Assembly (NCBI RefSeq): GCF_020184175.1 | Contig: NC_065531.1 | Location: forward strand, 71,642,604-71,706,603 | Source of the DNA: Aphis gossypii | Lineage: Eukaryota > Arthropoda > Insecta > Hemiptera > Aphididae | Direction: 5' to 3' | DNA: 64,000 bases | Shown here: piece by piece, positions 42,589-55,487 of the stretch | Layout of the letters: each line of letters opens with the position of its first letter | Position numbering within the stretch: position 1 is the stretch's first letter | Notes under the pieces: generated by a model | What the model was told of the DNA's origin: nothing | Databases searched by the model: none | The model's input: the letters and a program-made list of their open reading frames with translations, nothing else | Program-made: the position numbers and the translations under genes

Positions 42589-45089
42589 TTATATTTTTAA
42601 TACTTAGCAAAACGTGCAATCAAACAAAATTATTCTTTAAACAGCTGTATATTCCAGCTATTCTGCTATAGTCGTACATTTTGTTGCCTAATTTCCAGGA
42701 GGCAGGAGTACTTGCGTTTCTGTTTTCAACTAAATGAACTAATAGCTTTACAGTTAATAACACCCACAGGGTTGTATGATAAAGAAAAAGAAAGTCTTCT
42801 CATAGCTAAAAAAAAAAATTTATTTTTGCATCATCGCGTAGTTGTGTGCTCTTGTCGTCAATGGTTTTATTTATAAATAAATCATCACTAAAAACAAATA
42901 AATGTTGTATTATAATTATATATAGGTATTTATTTATATATTATTGTATTACATTATAATGGTCTTACGGATTTTTATCTTACTCCAGAAGAAATGTTAA
43001 ATTAATACCATGATAAAAAAAATATACAAAAAAAAATGTTTTAATCTTATTGCCGACGACTGTCCGATTGTACTTACATTGTATTCTTGTTATATTTTAA
43101 AACTTATAATATGTACATAAATTATTATTTTTAATAATTACATTTTAAAAATAAATAAACAAATATTAAGGGAGGAAGGTATTTGAAGCAATTTCTTCCT
43201 TATCCATTGCTCTCTAAATATTGCCACTGTGTTAAACGATCAAATTTCTAATATAAATTATAAAAATTATGTTAAACGTTTTTTTTTTAATTTATCAACA
43301 GTTATGAATTAGTGTTCACGGTATATTAATAGTTAATATATTATCGTATAAATTGATAACAGTATAGTATCGACATATCGTGTGATTTTAAAGTAGGTAT
43401 TTTTCAATGCCAATGAACTTATAATATATATTAACACAGGTCGGTGAACTTAATTTATATTTTCCAATGTTGAAAGGCCAAACCATACAGAAATACCAAC
43501 GCAGAGTTCGAATTGTTGTATGGTTGAGGAATATAGAGGATAAAAACCCTCTACTATTTCTTAAATTTTATCGCATCCTAACTAATTATTTATAATCTAA
43601 CGTGGGGGAAGTTATACGTTCTTTTTAAAATTATTTTTGAAAAACATATTCAATACTTATTCATATACTATTATGTACCTATTTCACGTATTATCTAAGA
43701 TAAGTCTAATAAATTGTACATTGTATTATAATAATAACAATTTCAAATCCATTTTATCACTGCAGACAATGAAACTTATAAAAATGATTGTGTTGCTCAC
43801 TCGTGCGATCGAAAGAGTCAAAAACAAGACTACCTACCAGTTTGAACTATATTATGCGCACTAGATCCATATTATAAATATTATACAAATAGATCGAGAT
43901 GTACGTCTATGATAATAATGTATGCGTTTATAAGAAAAAAAACAAAATAGTTAATCTTTATTATTTATATAATTACAGAATAGATTGAAACTACGAGTAT
44001 ATAATTATTATATTAAATTAAAAATTAAAAAACAGTTTTGTAATAATTATTAAGTTATAACGTAAACAATATTAGTAATTAACTCATCAATATAAAAAAT
44101 AATTTTTGTATATAATTTATTTTCTAAAAGGTTGAATTATTTTATTTAGTATTATAGACTATGGTATTCAGATTATTGATTTTTCTTGTAAGTTAAAATA
44201 ATTATCAAACAAATATGTTTGAGAACGTATTCAATCACATGGGATGTAGAAACTAGGAATGAAGCCTCTCGGTTAGATAGAGTTTTAACATTGTAAAAGA
44301 TGTTAATATTTGTCTAAGAATCCAACTATTTTTAATTTTCTGATTCAAGCATAGAAACGATATTGTATTATTATTTATTATAACCACAAAGTCTAACAAT
44401 AGAATACGAATTTATACTACTATTATTATATACTAGTAATATTGATGTATTTTAGTATCATATATTTATAACAATTATGAAATTTATTCGTTCGACATGT
44501 AAAATGTAAATAATCACTAATTACTCATTACTTAACATTGAAAATAACATAAATGTTCTGTACGGATTTACACATAATCATTTGATAATTTTTTCATTTC
44601 ATCGATCATATTGCTTTGATTAACTGTCAATTTCATATATTTTATTTCATTATGCATGATTAACCAATTTAGGTGCATACAACTTTGGTATTATGTCTGT
44701 ACAATGTTCGATTTACCATATAAGATAATATAGTTTGTTATTTGATTATGTTGTTATTACCTATATCTTAAACGATCACCGTATTGTTAGTAAAAAAAAA
44801 AAGAATAATAAAACCTTATCTAGTCTACATATTTTAATTTTTAATCTCTTACGATGACCGCCCAGTCGGTAAATTTCCTACGTCCTGTGTATAGTTCTTA
44901 TACTATTGTAGGTACTATCTTGGTAAAGATAAAATTCATACAACACTATAATTATACTATATACTATATATAATTAACACAAATGTCTGAAAATCAATAA
45001 AACTATCAACCTAGAAATAATTTTAAATCTATATAAAACACAGATACAATAATGTACAGTGTAATTCATCAAACATACTCACTACTATA
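42589..45089. other. AT-rich non-coding stretch
   Basis: No recognisable gene. A hairpin at about 43484-43536 has a 9-bp stem (CAACCATAC complement of GTATGGTTG, one mismatch). The open frame at 43637-43864 is low-complexity and has no homolog that I know. Confidence 0.5.
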
Positions 45090-46150
45090 TTAGATTCTGA
45101 GTGGAGCGATGAAGGTTTTAATTTTTCAATAATAATAATTTGTGTGTGTGCATCACATTTTGGGACAATAAAGGTGCTTCGATTTTCAACTTTGAACGGA
45201 GTTTGGTTCTAAAAATTACTTTCAGAAGTCAAAATTAAAAAAATTCCTAATATTTTTCTTAGTAATATAATAAGGAAAAATACAAATTTTTTACGTTATT
45301 TCCAGTTTTGAGAAGATTGATTACTTCATATAGTTATAATTCAAAAACAATAAACCGTACTTACTTGAAATGTTCAACAAATGTTTTTCCTTTTTTTTTT
45401 TTTATTAAAAAATCACTTATATACAACTATGGTAATTCAACAGTTAAAAAATAAAAAATTAAATTAAATTAACAGTATGTTATCTATGTAATAAAGCAAG
45501 CCTCCGAAATAAAAGTGATAACAAATTAAATAGCAAATTTACCCAATGTTTATTTTATAATTTTCTATCTATACTTCATATTATTTTATAAATATTTTAG
45601 CTATTAGTAGTAAACAATTGTAAAAAAAAGTTGACTGACAAAAAATGTTTATAATTGTTTGAAGATGGAATATTTGAACAGATTAAAAAAAATCACAAAA
45701 ATTGGAAAATTAATTTATGATTGAAAATTCATAAAATGCATAATATTCATGTCTAAGATATAAAAATTGTCTACCGGAACATCAAATTAATTTTTTATAG
45801 ACGTTTAAAATTAGAATTTTGAAAAATTTGTCAAAATCGCAAAAAAAATTTAGGTGACTAAGTTAGAAATTCATAAAAACTTTTTTTATTTCATCTAAGT
45901 TTTGAAAATTTAATACAAAATTTCTCATAAATGGTTCACGCTGAAATCATCTTTTTTATAGTTTAAATTCAATTATGGACGAAATTACATCTTTAAATTA
46001 TAAATAATGATGTTCATTATTTCATTAAAATTTAAAAACATTATTCGTATAGACTTTTAGGTATATCATACATTTTAATATATGCAATAACATTTTCATA
46101 GTACATACTAGATGAGTTTAAATTTTCTATTTATAACATTAACTTATTTA
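45090..46150 (-). repeat. Dispersed repeat family A, copy 3 (inverted)
   Basis: Begins with TTAGATTCTGAGTGGAGCGA (45090-45109), the inverse of the closing block at 25428-25449. It then runs through AT-rich sequence that includes TTCTCATAAATGGTT near 45922, a diverged inverse of the CTTATGAGGAA anchor. Much longer than the other two copies. No reading frame is visible. The inner limit is uncertain. Confidence 0.4.
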
Positions 46151-46365
46151 CACTGTTTTACGGTAACTTGTTATGGACTCGAAAGTTAACTACAATAATA
46201 TATTATAGTATAAATGTATGAATATTGAATAAATATTATTAAAATAATGTAATAAATATAATATTTTCAGAAAAAATTATATTAATATACTGTAATATTA
46301 AAATTAAAACAAATGGGTTTATAACTATACCTATCAAAAAATATATCATGAAATATACGGATAAG

Positions 46366-46497
46366 GACGACGGACCGTCTCCATTCAGAATCGTTTTCCT
46401 TACCTTAGCATAGCAATGAATTCGAATTTAACATATCCGCAGGACAGTGATCCACTCGAATATTTACCGTATACTGCAAAGCGGTACTCACTTATCC
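46366..46497 (+). repeat. Dispersed repeat family B, copy 2
   Basis: Partner of 14559-14690: the same four blocks in the same order and orientation over about 130 nt, including GACGGACCGTCT and GCAAAGCGGTACTCAC. No coding frame. Confidence 0.6.
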
Positions 46498-46509
46498 ATC
46501 TTTTTGTAT

Positions 46510-49500
46510 GATTTATTTTATTTCTTTATGTATTTCGACTGCATTGACTAAAACGTACAACTAAAATTATTTACAATATCAAATTTTTATATTAGTTTAT
46601 AGAAACGCATGTCCTAAGTATTTTATGTTCTTTGAAATAACAAAATAATATCAGTTTATCAGAATTTTGTAAAGTTTTAAAAATGTCAAGCTTAACTCAA
46701 AAACGTTAATTTATTCGAATATGAGACCATAACCAGTGAATTTCTTTCATTAAAAACCTTAACCTAACTTAACAATATCCAACAAAATTCGTGTGGCCGT
46801 TTTTGAGAAAATTATACAAGTATTCGCAATTATTGCTCAGTTAATAGTTAAGTAGAATTATAGACTATAGAACTAAAAACATTAAAATTATAATAAAATT
46901 ATTTAAATATTTAAGCATTCTTGAACGATATACAACGATGATACCACTTATTATACAACCATCCACACGTATTGTTCAACTAAAATATACCTACATATTT
47001 TAAAATAAAAATTAAGTATAACAATTACACCACAGTCGACAAAAAATATTAAGAAAATTACGAAAATAGTTAATAATAATAATAATAATAAACAAATGAC
47101 CATGAAATTAAATTGCAAAATTATCAAAACTATTGTTGACAACTTTTATTTATATATTATTAATTATAATGGACAAGATTCTGTACAATTTGATAAATTT
47201 GACGTGATGCTCTAATATAATGACTCCACCGTGGTTATTGTCATATTTTACAAAAGATCGTGACGCACGAGTAACAACCATTTTGTGTTTACTTTTATGA
47301 ATATTATTAGATAAAATTGCATATTTATTATAAGTTGAGTAGGAATAAACAACATTTTCTACATACGACTTTTGTGGAACCTAACCTGCGTCATTGGTGA
47401 ACAATATGCAATAATCCAGAAATAAATGTGATATCAATAGAAAAAATGCAGGTACCTACTAATTACGCACGCTGTACCTAAAAATTCTTAATGTATATAC
47501 ATTAAAATACTTTTAGTAAGTTTATATACGTATATCAACCACATGCATAATTCCATATATTTATAAAAAAAGAGAATTCGTGAAATGGTAAGACATACGC
47601 CGATGGTCACCAACTTCGATCATTCGCATAAACAACCATGTAGAGAAAACAAAATATCATCACGTTATACTATTGTTTTCGGACATACATAATGTTAATA
47701 ATAAAATGATTGAAAATAGTTTTTATTTTATTTTAATATAACTGTTTGTAAAACAATATCTGGTGAAGACTACATATAACCATACATCATTGTCCATTGA
47801 TCATTATAATATGTATTATATCATACGTGGTGTTCCGTGAAAACTTAATGTAGGTTAGGTTAAGTTGGGCTGCGTGTTTATATATTTTAACTGTACTGCA
47901 AAAACCAATGCTATAATAGTATGATATAACATGTATAATGCTTATAACTGGTGGTTTTTTTTTTAATTTTACAACATCTTGAATGTTTGAGAAACATTAT
48001 TCCACTCAAGTAAATGAACAATAAATTATGTTCATTTATTATTTATTTTTTTTAAATATAGTATGTAAGTGGAATTAAAAAATTTTAAATCAGATTTTAA
48101 TTATTACATTATTAAAAGATAAAAGTTAAGTAAGCTACTTATTTTACTATTTTTATAATAGTTATAAATATAAATCTACAAATGAATTAAATGTACATGA
48201 ATATAAAGTTTAAAAAACATTTAGTAAATGGATAAACTGTGTGAATGAAAAATTATAGACACGTGTTGTATGGCATCCCCTCACTTTTATGACTGAATTC
48301 ATTACAATTATTTTGTTTAAATTCCACATTTTATATGCTTACAAATTTGAAACGTGTGCAATTTGCATGACGACAATAAATGTATTTTTTCTATTTGCAT
48401 AGTAAACTATAAATAAATATACAATGAAAATACTATGTTGTTTAACATTAAAAATTCCATCATTTAATCTCAATGTTGTGTATTCTCATTGTGATAATAT
48501 ATATTATAACCAGTGACACGGAACTGAATTTTTTTATATGGAACAATGAAAACTCACTAAAACCCACCTAATCATATCTACACGTTAAAACTTTAGCCAT
48601 GGAGGACACATCTCCCTATTGCTTCCTACAACAGAGTTTTTTTCAAGTATGAAACATAATTTTTTTTACAAATAATATTATTTACTAAATAATTGTTTAT
48701 ATTTTGGTATTACTTTAAATATAATATACTAATACTTAGTATTATATGGTTATTTAAATGAATAGTTAATTTATTAAAATAACCTAATTTATTTACTTCT
48801 AAGTATAGATGAGCAGTGATAAGAAATAGACCGACGGAGAATAATTATGCATTATATTAATAATTACTTATTAATTTCATTTTATCTGATGAATGATTGA
48901 TAATGATGATCTTTTCAAAAGTGACTTATGTTGATTTTTCAATTTTGATTTTAATCTTCAGTTTATTAGCCAAAATCCAAATGTCTATTTAAATTGCTTT
49001 ATTTTGAAATAAGTTAAATACTATGTCAGGATTCCACACTAGTGACGAAAACAGTAACGTCATTGGCATATACTACTAGGATCTTAATAATAACTATATA
49101 ACACCTTTATTCTAGGAGTATTTCGAGTATTATTATTGATCTTGGATCAAATTTATTTTTGTTTCAAACCGATAATGTTGAATAGTCTACCATTATAACG
49201 TAGTTTTTCATAAAATTCTTAAACCAATAAAATTAAATAAAAACATTGCAAATTATTTAAATCATTATTTCCAATCTAATTAATAACAGAGTTTTAGGTT
49301 TAAAACTAATGAAAACCTTTTTTCTGTACTATATCATGTATTTAGTAGCTGTCCTGTAGTTTATATTGTAGGTGTACTTATTGCAATACTATACCTAGTT
49401 ATAGCCAACAACAAGATAACAAAAACTCTACTCTCGTTTATTATAATTTAAGTTGTTAATATTTTTAAAACTAAGGTTTGCAGAGTTAGTTATTACTATA

Positions 49501-49830
49501 GTATAACATATATTATAACTATCTATATAAAATATAAATGCTTCACTTTCAATTAGACATTTTTATAAATCATTTTTTAAACAACGGATGTAAAAAAATT
49601 AAGAAACTGTCATGGTCGTTCAAAGGGATAATATTATAAGATTCTGTGTCATTGTTTTTGTACAGCCGTTATCTTTACTTGAGTACGTATTAACTATTCT
49701 TATATTATATTATTGGCATAAAAATATTACACTAGTAATATTCATCAGTTTCTGTATAAAACTTCAAATGGTCCACAATTATTAATATATATATGGTATA
49801 ATTTTTCTAAACTATTATATAATGCATAAT
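46510..49830. other. AT-rich non-coding stretch
   Basis: No gene recognised. Holds a (TAA)n run at 47071-47091 and short TTAGGTTAGG-type motifs near 46762 and 47853. Open frames are short and low-complexity. Confidence 0.5.
47071..47091. repeat. (TAA)n microsatellite
   Basis: Seven TAA units, uninterrupted. Confidence 0.85.
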
Positions 49831-49837
49831 ACCTAAA

Positions 49838-49943
49838 TGACCGCTAGAGTCAAGTTTGACCTCTATAGTAGTACTACAAGAATGTCATATTTTACAATAA
49901 ATCTGTTATACATAGAGGCGCACTTGACTGCCGTAGGTTAATT
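49838..49943. repeat. Imperfect inverted repeat about 100 nt long
   Basis: ACCGCTAGAGTCAAGTTTGA at 49840 onward pairs imperfectly with the stretch ending at about 49940 (ATAGAGGCGCACTTGACTG...): roughly 20 of 27 positions, with a loop of about 55 nt. Probably a small MITE. A hairpin RNA is possible but unsupported. Confidence 0.35.
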
Positions 49944-50392
49944 TTTTCGACAATTTGCGAGCATTAAAGAAATTTATGCATAAGGTTTCAAATGGCAATT
50001 AGCCACGAATTCAGAAGAAAACAAATAAATACATCAATCGTTTTGACGAAGAAACCGAGCAAATGTTTATACATTATTGTGTATATGTACCTAAACAATA
50101 GCTACAAATATATAAATTGCGTTTTATGGGTGTGACACCGTGATTTTCTGAATAGACTTTTAAAAATATGTTCGTAATATTTTCGTAAGAATATTATTTG
50201 TATGTATAATTTACATAAATTTGACGTTTTATATTTTTATATAATTGAAAAATGTTGGTCCACCACGAACTTTCTACATACACACTATACACAATAGACA
50301 CATTGCAGAATCAAACCAACTCTGTTATATTTTACACTTAAAAAAAAATCAATATAAAAGTCTAAAATCTAAAGTTTAAAAGTCTGTCTAGG

Positions 50393-50620
50393 GACAGACG
50401 GAGGATAAATCTTTATCTATTTTTGACATGTATATGACTTATGGCTGGGGGTCATTCTGTTAATTTGTGCGACACCGAGAATGTTACCAGTGGAGACTGT
50501 GATTGTGTATAGCAACTGGTTGTTAATTGTTATAGCAACCGGTTGCTGTGTAAAAATCGTGTCGCGCCTTTGTGACGGTAGAAAATTTCATGTCGATCGG
50601 ATTCTTGCCATTTCACACCT
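50393..50620. repeat. Compositionally distinct repeat with palindromes
   Basis: A GC-richer island containing a perfect 14-bp palindrome AGCAACCGGTTGCT at 50534-50547. A diverged copy of the same unit lies about 26 nt upstream (AGCAACTGGTTGT). An outer complementary pair GTGCGACAC (50468) / GTGTCGCGC (50560) surrounds both. Nested palindromes in a distinct patch suggest a transposon end or MITE. No coding frame. Confidence 0.45.
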
Positions 50621-50639
50621 CTGGATTACGCTTTAATAC

Positions 50640-51670
50640 TGTAGAGATATAGTACTGAATACAATGTTAATAAAAATAAATATAAAGATTTATCAATAAA
50701 ATAACAAAAACTTTAGTACATATTATTATACAAATCGTTTTGTTATTCTTTATTTTAAATTATTGAACAATAATAAATGATAATCTATACAGTGTACACA
50801 CTAATTATGTAATTAGTGCTGCACCATAATATAGCGCATTTAAGTCTGTATTTCAAAAACTGCTAACTTCCAGTTCATTGCAAACCTAAGTTCTAACTAA
50901 AGTTTATAGACCTATTAAGAATAAAGATTTGCCTCTGTAAGCAATACGCATTTATCTATGTTTATATGGATGGAACCCTCGTAGTTTTATACATTGATTT
51001 GATAATTTTTGTATCTATATCAATAAGAACTATTTATAAACTATAAAATAATCCTGAGCCCCCATACAAGTTTCTCTCGGTGAAACCCAGTAATCTTTTA
51101 ATATTAATTTAAATAAATAAATAAATATTTAATTTATAAATCCTCACATAATAAAATAATAAATTGTATTTATTAAAAGACTAAAATATCCAACCATAGA
51201 TCGGCCGTTAATACTAGTAAGTCAATTGTGAAAAAGGGCATAAGTCACTATATTTCAATATATTCAGTGCAATAGAGAATAAGTCATCTATAATTAATAA
51301 AATTAACTTTTTCATTAAAACTATACAAATTTAAATTATAATAAAAATAGTTTGATTTATTAAAAATACATCCATTATTATACTTACAAAAAACGAAAAT
51401 TAATTCATCTCCTAAAAATTTGTTAAATTTGACTTATACCCTTCTTCATGAACGCCGTCAAATTGATGAAGTAGCTTTTTAAAGTAAATTATTAAAAGAA
51501 TTCATATTGTATTAAAATAAAAATTATTAACCAATGATAATTTTAATTATTTTAATAATCAAAATGTTTTATTTTAAAGTGAAGTTGTTATATCAAACGT
51601 TTATATTAATTTATTGGCAGCGAAGCGTTTAAATTATTGCGAGAGAAGTAAGTAAATTTATTTTAGTTTA
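50640..51670. other. AT-rich non-coding stretch
   Basis: No coding or repeat structure recognised beyond AT-rich simple sequence. Confidence 0.5.
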
Positions 51671-51675
51671 GTATA

Positions 51676-51848
51676 GGGTGACCATATTTCAGAAGAAAAA
51701 AAATAGGACACTTTTTTTCAATGAGTAAAATATAGGTATATTGATTGTGAAAACATGAAACAATATACAATATTTATATAATAATATATGTATTATAAAT
51801 ACTACGAAAAACGGACAATCCGGTTTAAAACAGGACGTATGGTCACCC
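51676..51848. mobile_element. MITE, TA-flanked, 173 bp
   Basis: The termini are GGGTGACCATA at 51676-51686 and its exact complement TATGGTCACCC at 51838-51848, with TA directly outside each end (51674-51675 and 51849-51850). The arms continue with partial similarity (GGACA near 51715, inverse near 51815). A TA duplication is usual for Tc1/mariner-type mobilisation. Too short to encode protein. Confidence 0.7.
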
Positions 51849-51859
51849 TAGTTAAGTAT

Positions 51860-53930
51860 GCTCTTAAAAATATTTTCCTGTAAAAAAAAATACTACATAT
51901 CCATTACTGTACGTACATTTTTATCATAGGCTACTTAATAGTTTCTTAGATTATATAATATAATAGTTAAATAGTATAAACCGGTAGAATTGTAAAGTAG
52001 TTAGGTATTTTTATTTTTATTTTTGTGTGGGGAGGTATGATAAATATTTATTTTAATTATTTAAGAACTTCGTCCTTTCATAGTATTAAACTATTAACGA
52101 TTCAATTTAAAATGTTGAAAAAGTTTTATCGTTTGTCCAATTGTACATTATTATTTTCATATATTTACTTACCTAAAAATATATTTGAAAACCCACGGAA
52201 ACCCTATTTTAAAATTTGAATATTTTTCGATTGCACCAATTATTTAGGTATATTTTTTACACAAGTTCTCGATGTATAGACAATTAAAATTTGTACCAAA
52301 CTTAAAAAAAATATGACATAATAATGACATATATTAATTATTTAATAACCCAGTAGAAGATACATTTCGCTGTTCATTTACTTTACAACAAAGTACATAC
52401 CATCAAACAAATTAACTAAATATATTAATGCATAGATAACTATTTCCATTTCCATTTCTAATTATATTATAGTCACGGACAGAAAAAAAGCACATTAAAC
52501 ATTTAATATACCTTAAAAAATTTTCAAAGATCAATCTTAGAAATTTTAACAGTTAAGAGAAATGTAAATATGAATAACCAGTATAGGTAGGTATAATGAT
52601 GTTTTTCCTTTTACAGAATATAAATTTTTGGACGGCGCTATGTGTATGCAATTTAGGGTCTTACTTTAAATGCTTATAAATTATAATTATTATCAACTGC
52701 CGTTAATCTGTGTGACTTTTTAAAGAGAATCGCCGCATTACCTATCTCATTGTATTATTTTATTGTTCACTAATTTATTATTATTAGGTTTTGTACTAGA
52801 ACTGTATAGATTTTAAATATTTGTTTAACAAATATTAAAGCAATTTCGAAACAAATAATTGTAATCGTATTTACACTATTTACAAGTAAATTATATTTAT
52901 TTATTATAAAAAACAAATTATGTATTTTTAATTTGAAAAGCAATCATAATAATTAAACAATATGCATAGGTAACTAGATACTATAGAGTATATTATACTT
53001 GATATTTTGGAAATTCAAGCTATCTTTATATCTTACCTACGCTATAGATGAGAATGTTATCGATTGTTTACGGATATATCAACACTAGATATGGTTGTGA
53101 TTTTATAATAGGTGAAGATAGAAAAAAAATTATAATATCATATTATTATCTATGGCCTATGCTCTTAGATGTTGGGTGGTTTCTTTTACCAGCATAGCTA
53201 GATAATCGGGTATACATTAACTGGTTACAACTCTTTTAGTTCAAAAAATCAAAACGGTATTACCTGTATTAATTGATAGAAAATTATCTTCTGGTTGCTC
53301 AACATTTTCACAAGTTCATTGCATAGGTATCTACATATTTGCATTTCACAAGAGCAAGAAAGTTTCGTTTAAACGGTTTGGATGAAATTCACTTGTATTT
53401 ATTGATGTTTTTTTTTTTTTGTTTATTATATGTTTTATTCAATCTGTTACAAAAAGAACAATAAGAACAATCGAGGAATTATTAGAAAGTAGTAGAATAA
53501 AAAAATAAAATAACAAAATAAATATAGCAGAGCGTAGAAGCCTCCTAAATATTTATTGATGTGTTAAGTATTTGCTTCTTAAACAATAACTAAATAATTA
53601 TCATATCAATATAATTTGACAACTGATGCAAAATAAAAATAAAATTTATAAGTAGATATCTAAGTACATTTTTATAGTTAATATCATAGTTATTAATTAA
53701 TAAAAGAATTTTCAATATAAATAATAAAAAAAGGTATAATATTTTGTAGGACATAGGTAGGTAACTTGTGATATTTAACAATTTAAAGAATTTTGAATAT
53801 TAATTAAATAAAACATATTTATAAGTCAGTATTAGTTAAAAAAATGCTTTCTAAATATTTATGACAAACATAAGTTATGACTTTATGATTTGTTTTTTGA
53901 AATTTTAGTTTCAATACATTTAATTTTATC
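51860..53930. other. AT-rich non-coding stretch
   Basis: No gene recognised. A small GC-richer patch lies at about 52630-52745. The short frames at 52025-52219 and 53590-53781 are Ile/Leu/Lys-rich and chance-like. Confidence 0.5.
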
Positions 53931-53942
53931 ATTCTTATAAGT

Positions 53943-54172
53943 TAGGGGTGGCAAACCTTTTAAACGCTACATGCTCAAAATTACCTTTTTTTTTTTTAGA
54001 GCGTGCCATAAAAAATATTGTATTGTTATTATTGTTATAATATTAAATGTTATATTCAATATTGTAAAAAAAAAAAATTTAATATTTTTACCTATTACCT
54101 ATAATATTATAATATAATATATTATAGAAAAAATTTTCGCGTGCCACCTCGCGCATGGATTTGCCATCCCTG
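53943..54172. mobile_element. hAT-type MITE, 230 bp
   Basis: The termini are TAGGGGTGGCAAACC (53943) and the complement of its diverged copy, GGATTTGCCATCCCTG (ending 54172). They are flanked by a perfect 8-bp duplication TTATAAGT at 53935-53942 and 54173-54180. An 8-bp duplication with CAGGG-like ends is the hAT signature. The interior is AT-rich with GCGTGCCA motifs near both ends in opposite orientation (GAGCGTGCCA 54000, complement-type GCGTGCCACCTCGCGC 54140). No coding capacity. Confidence 0.8.
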
Positions 54173-54710
54173 TTATAAGTTATAATTTGTTTTTGATTTA
54201 ATCTAATGGTTCATTAAAACATACTATTAATATTATTAGTTATTGTATTAAATTATCATCTCCGCTGTGTTATGATAAGATATTTATCTTAATTTATTAT
54301 AGGTATTTTATGTATCAAATTATATTTATAGAGTAATTATATTTTAAATTATCGTTTAATAACAGGCGCTGAATAAGTTGTAACAAGTATTGTGATGCAC
54401 CACTTACATTAGAAATACTTATTTGAATAATATTTTTAAGTCTTATAGTGCGTAAGTATAATATTATGGTAGGTATACGTGAATAAATCAATTGCATATT
54501 ATATTTATTTTTTAAATACCTGAAATGCTTACATTTTTTGCGCCATAGGATTTATCAAAAATTAAAAGCATATAAATATTTTGAGTAGATGAATTTATCA
54601 AAAATGAAACAGTTATAACATTGATTGCACCAAACAAAATATGGTACTTTTCTGTTATCCCTACTACCACGCCGATGCCACGATTACCGTTACCGACAGT
54701 TGTATTATTT

Positions 54711-55436
54711 GTTATGGGCTACGAGATATCTATGAGATATTAAGGCTAAGTTAGTATGACCATGCCTCGTGTCGAGGGAGATGCATATGCTACTATGACC
54801 ATGAAACGTATCGGGATAATAAGCGCATCAATAATTATAGTGCACTAATGATGCATTTAGGATGTTATTGCACATTATCAAATCCGGGTCCGGATTTGCA
54901 ACAGCTACAAAGACACCTGGTTTCACCCAGAAGACTACGATTCGACGCAAACAAGAGACGCACCACAGCTAAATTATTGCGTGCCAATATCAGATTTGAA
55001 TCCAAATGGTTATTTTGAACGAAAGTTAAACTTAATAACGAATAATGTCTTTATTGCGTATAAATGAAGTACATGTAACAAATAAAATAAGTGGCTGAGT
55101 GTCGTGAAAGTGCTCAGGTGTTGATAGCTTTGGTACATCTGCCGTTGCTGGTCTTCGGGCTTCCTTATATATTGTGGTGCATCTCTTGTTTGCGTCGAAT
55201 CGTAGTCTTCATGATGAAACCAGGTGTCCTTGTAGTTGTTGCAAATTCGGACCCGAATTTGATAATGTGCAATAACATCTTAAATGCATCATTAGTGCAC
55301 TATAATTATTGATGCGCTTACTATCCCGACACATTTCATGGTCATAGTAGCATATGCAATATGCATCTCCCTCGACACGAGGCATGGTCATACTAACTTA
55401 GCCTTAATATCTCATAGATATCTTGTAGCCCATAAC
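54711..55436. mobile_element. Foldback element with ~260-bp inverted arms
   Basis: The left arm (54711 to about 54972) and right arm (about 55173 to 55436) are inverted copies with scattered mismatches. The outermost GTTATGGGCT (54711) matches the complement of AGCCCATAAC (ending 55436). The central 200 nt are unpaired. Both arms keep partly open frames, but copies in the two arms carry different stops, so no protein is claimed. No convincing target-site duplication was found. It adjoins the Merlin-type pseudogene on its right and may be a derivative of a larger element. Confidence 0.75.
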
Positions 55437-55487
55437 ATATTTTAAAATAATCTGTCGTTGTATTTTAAAATATTTATAAATCTGTGG

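Noticed and set aside
55091..55391. Open frames inside the foldback arms
   Set aside because: The matching frames in the opposite arm carry different stops, and no domain is recognised, so no protein is claimed.
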